A DNA stretch of 64,000 bases from Imperialibacter sp. EC-SDR9 (GTDB lineage Bacteria > Bacteroidota > Bacteroidia > Cytophagales > Cyclobacteriaceae). The position numbers and the translations under genes are program-made. Each line of letters opens with the position of its first letter. The stretch's first letter is position 1. Below, piece after piece: positions 9,254 to 16,968 of this stretch. Where the stretch lies: contig NZ_LR701576.1 of assembly GCF_902498805.1 (NCBI RefSeq), positions 1-64,000 of the forward strand. Direction: 5' to 3'. The notes beneath the pieces were generated by a model. It was not told the DNA's origin, made no database searches, and saw only the letters and a list, made by a program, of their open reading frames with translations.

Positions 9254-10090
9254 ATGAATTCAATCATCAAAAATGGCTCAGCCAGCATCACTTTGTATTC
9301 CGATTCTTTCAACAAAAGAATCAGGATCGACGACTATTCCGGCGACGCTCAGGAAGTGCTTGCACTCATTGCCCAGTCTGAATATAGTTGGGTAGAAAAA
9401 ATCATCGTCAAGGCACGGGAAGAGGAACTGCCGGTTTTTTTATCAAATGGCTATTCAAAAGAAGCCCTGATAAAAGGGTATTTCCAGGGAGTAGATATGC
9501 ATTTTCTGGCAAAGTATCAAAAGCCAACCAGAGGTAGCAATCCCGGGCATTACCAGGAGCAGCAAATGATTGAAAGTATACTGAGCCAGCCTGCTATTGC
9601 CAGAAAAACTGATACGCAAATCGTTTCCGTGGCTACCGTGGAAGATGCAGATGGACTGGCGCAACTGTATGCCGCTATTTTTAACGTGTACCCAACGCCC
9701 GTCAATGAGTCGGCCTACATCCTGAAAACCATGCAGGATGGCACAAAGTATGTGGTCATTCGGGAGCAAAACAAAATCGTAAGTGCCGCTTCCGCTGAAA
9801 TAAATGCACAGTATGGCAATGCCGAGCTGACCGACTGCGGCACCTTACCGGAAGCCCAGGGAAAAGGACACATAAAAAAGCTCTTGTCAAAATTGGAAGA
9901 AGTTTTGGCTGTTGACAACATCCAGTGCCTGTACACTATTGCCAGGGCGGAATCGTATGCCATGAACAAGGCCTTTTATCAATTGGGATATTGCTACGGG
10001 GGCACGTTGATCAACAATTGTTATATTTTCTCGGGCTTAGAAGACATGAATGTGTGGCACAAGGCGGTGCAACCGAAATTCAGCACATAA
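9254..10090 (+). CDS. ablB: Putative beta-lysine N-acetyltransferase (AblB/YodP-like GNAT)
   Basis: 278 residues. The first ~120 residues form the extra N-terminal domain found in AblB/YodP proteins (segments VEKIIVKAREEELPVFLSNG and GYFQGVDMHFLAKY), followed by a GNAT acetyltransferase domain with the acetyl-CoA loop QGKGHIKKLL (about 206-215). AblB acetylates the epsilon amino group of beta-lysine. In methanogens it works with lysine 2,3-aminomutase to make an osmolyte; in Bacillus it sits with kamA in a degradative operon. Here it closes an operon with degradative genes, so breakdown is the better reading. No aminomutase gene lies in this window. Confidence 0.8.
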   Translation: MNSIIKNGSASITLYSDSFNKRIRIDDYSGDAQEVLALIAQSEYSWVEKIIVKAREEELPVFLSNGYSKEALIKGYFQGVDMHFLAKYQKPTRGSNPGHYQEQQMIESILSQPAIARKTDTQIVSVATVEDADGLAQLYAAIFNVYPTPVNESAYILKTMQDGTKYVVIREQNKIVSAASAEINAQYGNAELTDCGTLPEAQGKGHIKKLLSKLEEVLAVDNIQCLYTIARAESYAMNKAFYQLGYCYGGTLINNCYIFSGLEDMNVWHKAVQPKFST

Positions 10091-10114
10091 GCGGCTGCTC
10101 ACTTGTCGTGCTTA

Positions 10115-10768
10115 CTAACTCCCGAGATCAATCAGCCCCTCCTTCACTCCAATACTTTTTAGGGCTTTTGCCATGGCCTTATTGAAAGCCGGAGGGCCAC
10201 ACACCAGTACAGGCCTCGACAGGTCGTCGATGTGGTTTTTGAGCCACGCTTCGTCGATGTTTCCATAGTAATCCGGGTCGTCCCTTTCTTCGGCGATAAT
10301 ATTATGGAAGTGGTCGCCCAGCATGTCGCTCAGTTCTTCTTCCAAAAAGAGGTCTTTTCTGGTTTTGTTGGAAAAGAATAAGTGACAATCAGCCAGCGTG
10401 CCCTCCTTTTGCATTTGTCTCATTATAGCAATGAACGGCGTAATGCCTGTGCCTCCTGTAAGAAAAATAGCTCTTTTCTGAGGCTGGAAGGTATTGAACG
10501 GTTCGGTGAAGCCAATTTCTTCACCCACCTTCAGCTTACTGATGGCTTCTGTTTTCCCATGATGTTCGGGATAAATACGAATAACGAACTCAAGCTTGTC
10601 ACCGTTTGGCAAGTTCGTGATAGTAAAAGGCCCCGGATCTTGCCCAGCTACCTTAATCTCCACAGCATCCCCCACGCTAAATTTAAAGCCTTCTGGTTTG
10701 GGTACTTCAAGTTGTATGACATTGTGAGCTAACCAATTGATGGTTTTAACTTTTTCGTTGTATTGCAT
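10115..10768 (-). CDS. FAD/NAD(P)-binding oxidoreductase, ferredoxin/flavodoxin-reductase type
   Basis: 217 residues. The N-terminal half is a flavin-binding barrel with GPFTITNLP in the place of the usual RxYS/T flavin motif, and the C-terminal half is a nucleotide-binding domain with LTGGTGITPFIAIM (about 113-126) and VLVCGPPAFN (about 187-196). No [2Fe-2S] domain is attached, so electrons must go to a separate partner. It is convergent with the acetyltransferase gene. Nothing in the neighbourhood identifies the partner. Confidence 0.8.
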   Translation of the reverse strand: MQYNEKVKTINWLAHNVIQLEVPKPEGFKFSVGDAVEIKVAGQDPGPFTITNLPNGDKLEFVIRIYPEHHGKTEAISKLKVGEEIGFTEPFNTFQPQKRAIFLTGGTGITPFIAIMRQMQKEGTLADCHLFFSNKTRKDLFLEEELSDMLGDHFHNIIAEERDDPDYYGNIDEAWLKNHIDDLSRPVLVCGPPAFNKAMAKALKSIGVKEGLIDLGS

Positions 10769-10945
10769 GTGTTTGCTGGTTTACATTGAATAATTAAGGC
10801 GGTGAATTTTCTTTACCTACTTATTAACAACGGCTCCCAGCCAAATTGTTTCAAACAACACTGATAGAGTAAGTGTGTATAGCATCCCAAATTCGCCTTG
10901 GCTATCCATTTCTTTGTTAACTTTAACTCCACCAAACCCTATCCC

Positions 10946-12172
10946 ATGTTTCGCTTACTACTTTCTATTGGCTTTGCTTTCCTGGCACTGGTATCCTACG
11001 GCCAGCATCCTCACCTCTTCAGAGTCAGAACCATCACAGCGGGCATTACGGTAGAAAGCCTCTCGGATACTACCTCGGTGATCAAAGCGGTCGAATTCCT
11101 GAAACAGGCCCGAACCGACTACACCAATGCTGGCTATGAGGTGCAAACCATCCGAATTGCTACGCAGAACCTGTATGAGTACCTCGGCGAAAAAACACTG
11201 AACGAGGCCCTGCCCTACCTGAAGAAATTTAATGAAATCGCACAGAGAGATGATGTATCTTTTGCCATCGGAGCAGTGCTTCCGCCCAACGAATATAGTG
11301 CAGAAGTCGCAAGCTGGGCCGCCAAACTCATCGGAGAAACTGATCTAATCAACTTCAGTCTACCCGTTTCCTCCACCGAGCTAGGTATCCATCGCAACGG
11401 CATCAAAGCCGCCGCCGAAATAGTGGTAGCCGTCGCTAAAGTGGGCAAAGGCGGCGAAGGTAACTTCCGATTTACTGCTTCAGCCAATTGTCCAGCTGGG
11501 ATTCCGTTTTTTCCAGCCGCCTTTCATTCGGGAGTAAATAGTTTCGCCGTCGGGCTTGAGTACCCGAACCTTTTGACCGAAGTGTTCTCTCAATCGACCA
11601 TGGTCAACGCCAGGCAAAACTTAAAAGCCGAACTGGAAAAGCAGTTCCAGCCGGTGCAGGCGCTCGCTACCAAAATATCAGCGACTTACGGCTGGCAGTA
11701 CGACGGCATCGACACCTCTCCAGCCCCCGGGCTGGACGCCAGCATTGGCACCGCCATTGAAACATTGACCAAGCAGCCTTTCGGCGAGCCCTCTACGCTG
11801 AGTGCCTGCTCCCTGATCACAGATGTCATCAAAAGCCTCGATCTGAAAACCTGCGGCTATTCGGGCCTCATGCTGCCCGTCATTGAAGACAAAGTATTGG
11901 CGCAACGAGCCAATGAAAACAGGTATACCGTGCAAGAGCTTTTGTTATTCTCCTCGGTCTCAGGCACCGGGCTGGATGTGATCCCACTAGCAGGCGCCAC
12001 TTCGCAGGCTACTGTTGAACGCATCTTTACCGATGTGGCTTCTCTTTCCCTCAAGTACACCAACAAGGCATTGTCAGCTAGACTCTTTCTCATCCCTGGT
12101 AAAAAAGTAGGCGACAAAGTGACCTTCGACAATCCTTATTTGACAGCAGCGAAGGTGATGAGGGTGGAGTAG
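10946..12172 (+). CDS. DUF711 family protein with a signal peptide
   Basis: 408 residues from the ATG at 10946. An in-frame ATG at 10898 would add 16 residues, but the later start gives a clean Sec signal (MFRLLLSIGFAFLALVSYGQ), so it is preferred. The mature part matches DUF711, a family near the anaerobic ribonucleotide reductase/pyruvate-formate-lyase superfold with unknown function; features are NFSLPVSS, GGEGNFRFTASANCPAGIPF and GTGLDVIPLAGATS. An export signal is surprising for this family, which I know as cytoplasmic. The last 45 codons recur as an orphan copy at 14157-14291, which marks this gene's end as an insertion boundary. Confidence 0.8.
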   Translation: MFRLLLSIGFAFLALVSYGQHPHLFRVRTITAGITVESLSDTTSVIKAVEFLKQARTDYTNAGYEVQTIRIATQNLYEYLGEKTLNEALPYLKKFNEIAQRDDVSFAIGAVLPPNEYSAEVASWAAKLIGETDLINFSLPVSSTELGIHRNGIKAAAEIVVAVAKVGKGGEGNFRFTASANCPAGIPFFPAAFHSGVNSFAVGLEYPNLLTEVFSQSTMVNARQNLKAELEKQFQPVQALATKISATYGWQYDGIDTSPAPGLDASIGTAIETLTKQPFGEPSTLSACSLITDVIKSLDLKTCGYSGLMLPVIEDKVLAQRANENRYTVQELLLFSSVSGTGLDVIPLAGATSQATVERIFTDVASLSLKYTNKALSARLFLIPGKKVGDKVTFDNPYLTAAKVMRVE

Positions 12173-12279
12173 TAGAGTTACCTCAGTTGCTCAAAACATC
12201 TTTTTCACATGTGTTGAAAAGACTTTGACATGGCCAAAGTTTACAGGAAATTGATGCTGGGCTACTAAAGTAATAATTG

Positions 12280-12287
12280 TAAATTTG
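12280..12287 (+). promoter_or_regulatory. Bacteroidota -7 element TAAATTTG before the ATPase gene
   Basis: TAAATTTG fits the TAnnTTTG consensus of Bacteroidota housekeeping promoters and lies 17 bases before the ATPase start codon. No well-spaced TTTG -33 element is visible, so support is only moderate. Confidence 0.4.
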
Positions 12288-12304
12288 AAGCTTATAAACA
12301 TAAA

Positions 12305-13543
12305 ATGAGCAGCGTAAAAGTTGAGAACTTCGGACCAATCAAAAAGGGCTATCAAGAGAATGGTGGTTGGCTTGATGTGAAGAAAGTCACTGTGTTTATT
12401 GGTAATCAGGGGAGTGGTAAGAGCACGGTTGCAAAAGTAATATCAACACTCACATGGCTAGAGAAAGCATTACATCGTGGAGATGTTGACGGAGATCATC
12501 TGCCTCACTACAAGTTTTATGAGCTATTTAAGTATCAGCGGATACAAAACTATTTCAGAGACGATACAATAATTGAGTATAGAGGAGAAACCGTTGACAT
12601 TTATTACTCAGGGGCCAATGATTGGCCAATAATCGAATATAAGGAAACACAACACTTCAGCGTCCCGAAAATCATGTACATTCCTGCCGAAAGGAATTTC
12701 CTGAGTGTTGTGAAAAATGCTTATGGGGTGAAAAACCTACCTGATACGCTATACACCTTTGCCGAAGAACTGAAGAAAGGGCAGCAGTCGCTAAATAAGG
12801 AGTTGCTTCCACTTCCGATAGGGAATGTTAAGTTTAAATATGAAAATGAGACAGATGCCTCCTATCTCATAGGCGAGGGATTCAACCTTAATTTACTGGA
12901 ATCTTCCAGCGGCTATCAGTCATTAGTGCCGTTATATCTCGTCACCAAGTTTCTTATAGATGAACTAAACATTACAGATGACAGAGCAAGAGAACGGCTA
13001 ACTGTCGAGCAAAGTATTCGAAGAAATGAAGAGATGGCTGAAGTTATGCAAAATAAGGTCTTGTCAGCTTCTGAGAAAACAAAAAAGGTAGACGAGATAT
13101 TAGCCAAATACATAAATACTTGCCTGATAAATATCGTTGAAGAACCTGAACAAAACCTTTTCCCTTCTTCTCAGCGTCAAGTATTAAATAGCTTGCTTGA
13201 GTTTAATAACGACAAGCCAGGCAACAAACTTATTATTACGACCCACAGTCCTTACATCATTAGTTTTTTGAGCATTGCCATCCAGACAGGTTATTTGAAA
13301 GAGAAAATAAAGGATTCATCAAACGAAAGAAAATTACTCACGAAGTTGGAAAGCATCATTCCTAACAAGTCGTCCGTAACATCCGATGAAGTGGCTATAT
13401 ATCAGCTCAATGAAGAATTGGGGGCAATTACTTCTCTTCCGCAACCTGAAGGGATTCCTTCAGATAGAAACTTCTTGAATGACAGTATCCGAGAAGGCAA
13501 CAGGCTTTTTGATGCGCTTTTGGAAATCGAAGAAGACCTTTAA
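12305..13543 (+). CDS. AAA/ABC-type ATPase of the OLD/RecF-like class, probable defence ATPase
   Basis: 412 residues. Walker A is GNQGSGKST (33-41). An ABC-like signature, LLESSSGYQSLVPL, is at 197-210. Walker B with paired acids is INIVEEPEQNLFP (275-287), and the switch histidine is in ITTHSPYI (His314). This order is typical of AAA_15/AAA_21 ATPases found in OLD nucleases, Septu, PARIS and retron systems. There is no TOPRIM domain at the C-terminus, so the effector must be separate, and the next gene two bases downstream is the obvious candidate. The gene is A/T-rich (18 G+C in a hand-counted 60-base line against 41 in a line of the upstream gene). Anti-phage function is inference. Confidence 0.82.
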   Translation: MSSVKVENFGPIKKGYQENGGWLDVKKVTVFIGNQGSGKSTVAKVISTLTWLEKALHRGDVDGDHLPHYKFYELFKYQRIQNYFRDDTIIEYRGETVDIYYSGANDWPIIEYKETQHFSVPKIMYIPAERNFLSVVKNAYGVKNLPDTLYTFAEELKKGQQSLNKELLPLPIGNVKFKYENETDASYLIGEGFNLNLLESSSGYQSLVPLYLVTKFLIDELNITDDRARERLTVEQSIRRNEEMAEVMQNKVLSASEKTKKVDEILAKYINTCLINIVEEPEQNLFPSSQRQVLNSLLEFNNDKPGNKLIITTHSPYIISFLSIAIQTGYLKEKIKDSSNERKLLTKLESIIPNKSSVTSDEVAIYQLNEELGAITSLPQPEGIPSDRNFLNDSIREGNRLFDALLEIEEDL

Positions 13544-13545
13544 CT

Positions 13546-14031
13546 ATGGATTTTTTCAACCCCGACTGTCAGGAATTACCAATCAATCATTCACTTTTTG
13601 GAATATGCGACGACCAGGAAGGCGGCAAAGCGTATACAGATCTTGACAATCCAGACAAATGGATCGCTACCGTTAGAAACGACAAAAACATACTTCTGAC
13701 ATTTGCAGCCATTGACAAGTGTGTAGTAAAAGACGATGAATTAAAGGGAGTTGGCCGTTGTGATGGGATGCTGACTTCAAATACTCACCTCTATCTAATC
13801 GAGCTTAAGGATCAGGTAAAGAAATGGATTCCAGGTGCACTCGAGCAACTAGAGTCGACTATCAAATTGTTTATTGCTAACCACGACATATCTGCATTCA
13901 GACATAAAAAGGCCTTCGCTTGCAACAAAAGGCACCGGCACTTCGAAGAAATAGATAACGAACTAAATCTCCACTTCTTCCGAACCTATGGCTTCCGTAT
14001 TGATGTTCAGGTTGAGGTGATTATCGTCTAA
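13546..14031 (+). CDS. Small partner of the ATPase; possible PD-(D/E)XK-type nuclease
   Basis: 161 residues, no recognised family name. The segment VGRCDGMLTSNTHLYLIELK (69-88) places Asp73, Glu86 and Lys88 as D-x12-E-x-K inside two hydrophobic strands. A helix with Gln101 (PGALEQLESTI) follows, as in many PD-(D/E)XK nucleases. The arrangement is suggestive but short motifs of this type can arise by chance. The gene starts two bases after the ATPase stop, so the two are almost surely co-translated. There is no signal peptide or membrane segment. Alternative readings are an inactive nuclease fold that acts as adaptor, or an inhibitor of the ATPase. Confidence 0.6.
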   Translation: MDFFNPDCQELPINHSLFGICDDQEGGKAYTDLDNPDKWIATVRNDKNILLTFAAIDKCVVKDDELKGVGRCDGMLTSNTHLYLIELKDQVKKWIPGALEQLESTIKLFIANHDISAFRHKKAFACNKRHRHFEEIDNELNLHFFRTYGFRIDVQVEVIIV

Positions 14032-14156
14032 CATCCACCTAGCAGCCTATAACCTCCAAAAGGAGTTCAAAATTTATTACTCTAATCGAAATAATCAACC
14101 GTTTATCTCAAAAGCAAGAACTACTCTTTTCTAAAAAATTAAGCACCGACTCGACT

Positions 14157-14291
14157 GCCTCCCTTTCACTCAAATACACCAACAAAGCATTGTCGGCACG
14201 GCTGTTTCTTATCCCTGGCAAAAAAGCAGGCGACAAAGTGACTTTTGATAATCCATATCTGACGGCTGCGAAGGTGATGAAGGTGGAGTAG
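14157..14291 (+). pseudogene. Orphan 3' end of a DUF711 gene (partial repeat of 12038-12172)
   Basis: 45 codons including the stop, aligning without gaps to the last 45 codons of the DUF711 gene. By hand I count 114 of 135 identical bases, with 19 changes silent and two altering residues (Val to Ala, Arg to Lys). The pattern means both copies evolved as parts of working genes before this one lost its 5' part. Upstream of about 14150 no DUF711 similarity is visible. The stretch 14032-14397 has no other gene; apart from this remnant it holds A/T-rich sequence and the operator next to the antitoxin start. Confidence 0.85.
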
Positions 14292-14385
14292 TGGCGAACT
14301 CCGTTTGTCAGTTCTACCCTGGTGCCGATTTTAAAACCAAACTTGTCGTGAACTTTGGGTGTTAGATGAAATAAGTAATATTCAT

Positions 14386-14398
14386 TACATTTAATGTA
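14386..14398. promoter_or_regulatory. Inverted repeat TACATT-T-AATGTA at the toxin-antitoxin start
   Basis: Perfect 6-bp arms around one central base; the last A is the first base of the antitoxin ATG. It also contains a near -7 element (TACATTTA). The position fits an autoregulatory operator bound by the antitoxin or toxin-antitoxin complex, which is the common mode for such pairs; binding itself is inference. Confidence 0.5.
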
Positions 14399-14601
14399 TG
14401 CAAGTAGATAGGTCAGACAAAGAAATTATTGTTCGGATACCCATAGGCCTCGATTCTGAAAAGCTTCAAAGTGTGCTGGATTTAATCCGGTATGGTGAGC
14501 TAACGTCGAAGAGTACTGTCGCTCAGGAGGAAGTTGACCAACTGGCTTCCGACATCAACAAATCCTGGTGGTTAAAGAACAGAGATAGGTTCATCAAATG
14601 A
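14398..14601 (+). CDS. Probable antitoxin of a PIN-domain toxin-antitoxin pair
   Basis: 67 residues, acidic N-terminal half with a short predicted strand (EIIVRIPI), a helix (SEKLQSVLDLIRYGEL) and a C-terminal tail WWLKNRDRFIK. The first part could be a ribbon-helix-helix-like or similar DNA-binding/dimer element, and the tail resembles those that thread into PIN toxins. The stop overlaps the toxin start as ATGA, the usual coupling in these modules. Identification rests mainly on size and the neighbour. Confidence 0.65.
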   Translation: MQVDRSDKEIIVRIPIGLDSEKLQSVLDLIRYGELTSKSTVAQEEVDQLASDINKSWWLKNRDRFIK

Positions 14602-15026
14602 ATCTGGTTGTCGATACCAATATCGTTTTTAGCGCCATACTGAATACAAATAGCAGAATCGCCAATATCCTTACAAAGCCTGACTCTGGTTTAATATTCC
14701 ATGCCCCTACCTACCTATTGTCTGAATTGGTTGAGCATCGGCAAAAGCTTAAAAAGGCATTGAAACTAAGTACAAGCGAAATCCTCGAACTAACACATCT
14801 TGTTACTCACAGAATCCATTTTATTGAAGAGGAACAGGTTTCAAGTCAAAACTGGATAACCGCTGACCAGCTTACGGCTGCAGTTGACAGCGATGACATT
14901 GCATTCGTAGCCCTTGCTCTAGAGCTTAAGTGTGCCTTGTGGACAGGTGACAAAAAGCTCCAACGTGAAATTAGCGATATAGAAATACTTAGTACCAACC
15001 TATTGGAAGGTATGATTAAATCCTAA
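14598..15026 (+). CDS. PIN-domain toxin (VapC-like ribonuclease)
   Basis: 142 residues, a complete PIN domain. The acidic residues expected at the metal site are visible: Asp6 in VVDTNIVFSA, a Glu in LLSELVEHR, Asp in AVDSDDIAF and Asp in LWTGDKKLQ. PIN toxins of this group cleave RNA when released from antitoxin. The start codon overlaps the antitoxin stop. It lies just behind the ATPase cassette and the DUF711 remnant, so it may belong to the same acquired segment or help keep it in the chromosome. Confidence 0.82.
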   Translation: MNLVVDTNIVFSAILNTNSRIANILTKPDSGLIFHAPTYLLSELVEHRQKLKKALKLSTSEILELTHLVTHRIHFIEEEQVSSQNWITADQLTAAVDSDDIAFVALALELKCALWTGDKKLQREISDIEILSTNLLEGMIKS

Positions 15027-15034
15027 AGTGAACC

Positions 15035-15754
15035 ATGGTAAAAAAGGTAATTCTGCTTCTCGGTGTCCCTTTCGTCATGCTTGTGACAACTTCATTTATT
15101 TATGAAAGCGAAGTAAACATCTGGCTGATAGGCGACTCTACCATGGCACCAAAGTCTGCCAAAGCCTATCCTGAGCTTGGCTGGGGAGAAGGACTGGCTG
15201 ACTACGTCACTAACGAAGCCAAAGTCCACAACCACGCCGTCAATGGCCGAAGCAGCCTAAGTTTTATCAATGAGGGCCGCTGGCAGGCGGTGTACGACAG
15301 CCTGCAAAAAGGAGATTACGTTATTATCCAATTTGGTCACAACGATGAGAAAACGGATACAGCCCGACACACTGAGCCGTTTGGCAGCTTCAAACAAAAC
15401 ATCCAAAAATTCATTGATGAAGCCAGAAAGAAAGGGGCCATTCCCATCGTTTGCTCCTCTATTGTCAGGCGCCATTTTGATGCAGAAGGCAACCTCAAAG
15501 ACACGCACGGTGACTACATCACGGGGGCAGCGCAAATCGCCAGAGAAACCAACACACCTTATGTGAACATGGAAGCGTCGACACGCAAGCTGGTGTCAGA
15601 CATGGGGCCAGAAAAATCGAAAAACATCTTTCTCTTCACCGACAGCAAGCAGGACTCCACTCATTTGAATGAGGCAGGAGCTGGTATCGTAGCAGGGCTG
15701 TTTGTGGAAGAAGCTAAAGCGCAGAGGTTACCGATTGCCAGGCTTTTCAAGTAG
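15035..15754 (+). CDS. SGNH/GDSL hydrolase, rhamnogalacturonan acetylesterase-like
   Basis: 239 residues with an N-terminal hydrophobic signal segment. SGNH blocks are clear: GDST with the nucleophile Ser near residue 35, AVNGRSS (Gly/Asn block), FGHNDEK (block III) and DSTHLNEAG (Asp and His of block V). The GDST and GHNDEK spellings are typical of rhamnogalacturonan acetylesterases, which remove acetyl groups from pectin. The start lies 8 bases after the PIN toxin stop, but function differs and it more likely belongs with the following carbohydrate-related genes. Confidence 0.82.
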   Translation: MVKKVILLLGVPFVMLVTTSFIYESEVNIWLIGDSTMAPKSAKAYPELGWGEGLADYVTNEAKVHNHAVNGRSSLSFINEGRWQAVYDSLQKGDYVIIQFGHNDEKTDTARHTEPFGSFKQNIQKFIDEARKKGAIPIVCSSIVRRHFDAEGNLKDTHGDYITGAAQIARETNTPYVNMEASTRKLVSDMGPEKSKNIFLFTDSKQDSTHLNEAGAGIVAGLFVEEAKAQRLPIARLFK

Positions 15755-15899
15755 GTTCAATTACCATTTGACGGCAACCAGTCATTTTTTTACTACCGAA
15801 AACTGGTTAAATCCGGCCGCAGACCCGCCACCCATCGATTTCACCAGCCCGGATCCGTAAATGTTTGTACCCTTGCTCCGGTACAAACCTCAAAGTAAC

Positions 15900-16826
15900 A
15901 TGAAGAAAACAATCATTTTATCACTATGTATTTGCGTGCAACACGCACTTATTGGCCAGCAGTTAACAGAGCAAGCCGACAGTCTGAAAAGAATCGGCTT
16001 GTTAATGCCGGCCCTTGAAAAATACAGACAGGCCTACTTCGCTAACCCCGTACCTGAGCTGTCATATGAAATTGCTTCCACATGCGCTCTTTTGTGGACT
16101 ACCCAAATGAGAGACACAGCATTTTACTTTTTGGATCGTGCGCTGGCGGAGGATCACACTTTGAAAGTATTGCATGACCCTCAGTTCCTAAGCCTGATCG
16201 ACGACCCCAGATGGAAAGAGGTAGAAACCAGGCAAATCAAAAAGTATGAAGCAAAAAAAGGGTCAATCCAAAACGAGCCCTTCGCCCGGGAGCTATTCAA
16301 AATGATCATCAAAGACCAGGGTTTTATGTATGCCGGCAACATCGAACGACGAAAGTACATTCAGAACGACGGCTACTTCAGTTCGCCCTCCATATTCCCG
16401 GTATCGGCCATGGAGGAGAGGAACATGAAGGAAAACCAGGAGGCGCTGCTCCAACTGCTCGACGAATATGGTTGGCCTACTGCAAGTGCCGTAACAGAAT
16501 ATGCCGCAGCTGGTGCGGCGCTCATTATCAGTCATAGCTCCTATGAGCTCCGGTCAAAATATTTCCCTTTACTGAAGGAGGCTTTTGAGAAAGGTGAAGC
16601 CCAACCTCTCCGGTTTGCCAAAATGCAGGATCGCCTGCTGGTGGAAGAGGGACAGGAGCAGTTGTACGGCACCCAAATCAAATTTGAAGACCTGGTGAAA
16701 ACACCCTACCCCATTGAAAATCCACGGTACGTGGATCAACGAAGAGCCAAAATCGGCTTAGGCCCTTTGAAGCCCTGCCTGAAAGAGAGGTTCGATATTG
16801 ACTGGAACATAGCACAGGAAAAATAG
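15900..16826 (+). CDS. Exported DUF6624-like protein
   Basis: 308 residues from the ATG at 15900, chosen because it begins a clean Sec signal (MKKTIILSLCICVQHALIGQ); an in-frame ATG at 15861 would add 13 residues ahead of it. Residues about 20-110 look TPR-like (ALEKYRQAYFANP, DRALAEDHTLKVL). The C-terminal part has the pattern of DUF6624: YGWPTASAV, AAAGAALIISHSSYELRSKY, DRLLVEEGQEQLYGTQ and VDQRRAKIGLGPL. The function is unknown. A strong terminator hairpin follows. Confidence 0.72.
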   Translation: MKKTIILSLCICVQHALIGQQLTEQADSLKRIGLLMPALEKYRQAYFANPVPELSYEIASTCALLWTTQMRDTAFYFLDRALAEDHTLKVLHDPQFLSLIDDPRWKEVETRQIKKYEAKKGSIQNEPFARELFKMIIKDQGFMYAGNIERRKYIQNDGYFSSPSIFPVSAMEERNMKENQEALLQLLDEYGWPTASAVTEYAAAGAALIISHSSYELRSKYFPLLKEAFEKGEAQPLRFAKMQDRLLVEEGQEQLYGTQIKFEDLVKTPYPIENPRYVDQRRAKIGLGPLKPCLKERFDIDWNIAQEK

Positions 16827-16844
16827 ACGTTAATTGATCCAGTG

Positions 16845-16885
16845 CCCACAAACTTCGAAGTCAGTGAAGTTTGTGGGCTTTCATT
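16845..16885 (+). terminator. Rho-independent-type terminator after the DUF6624-like gene
   Basis: A perfect 12-bp stem (CCCACAAACTTC at 16845-16856 with GAAGTTTGTGGG at 16866-16877) and a 9-base loop, followed by a moderately T-rich stretch. It separates this gene from the GH26-like gene. Confidence 0.7.
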
Positions 16886-16968
16886 ATTCAGAATAGGCTG
16901 TACCTACGTTTTTTTTAAAGTGCTTTCATAACCACACTTTTGTTTAATTTACATTTCGAAAATAGATC

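Noticed and set aside
12173-14397. A phage, IS or integrase as carrier of the defence cassette
   Set aside because: No transposase, integrase, terminal inverted repeats or target-site duplication could be seen; only the duplicated DUF711 end.
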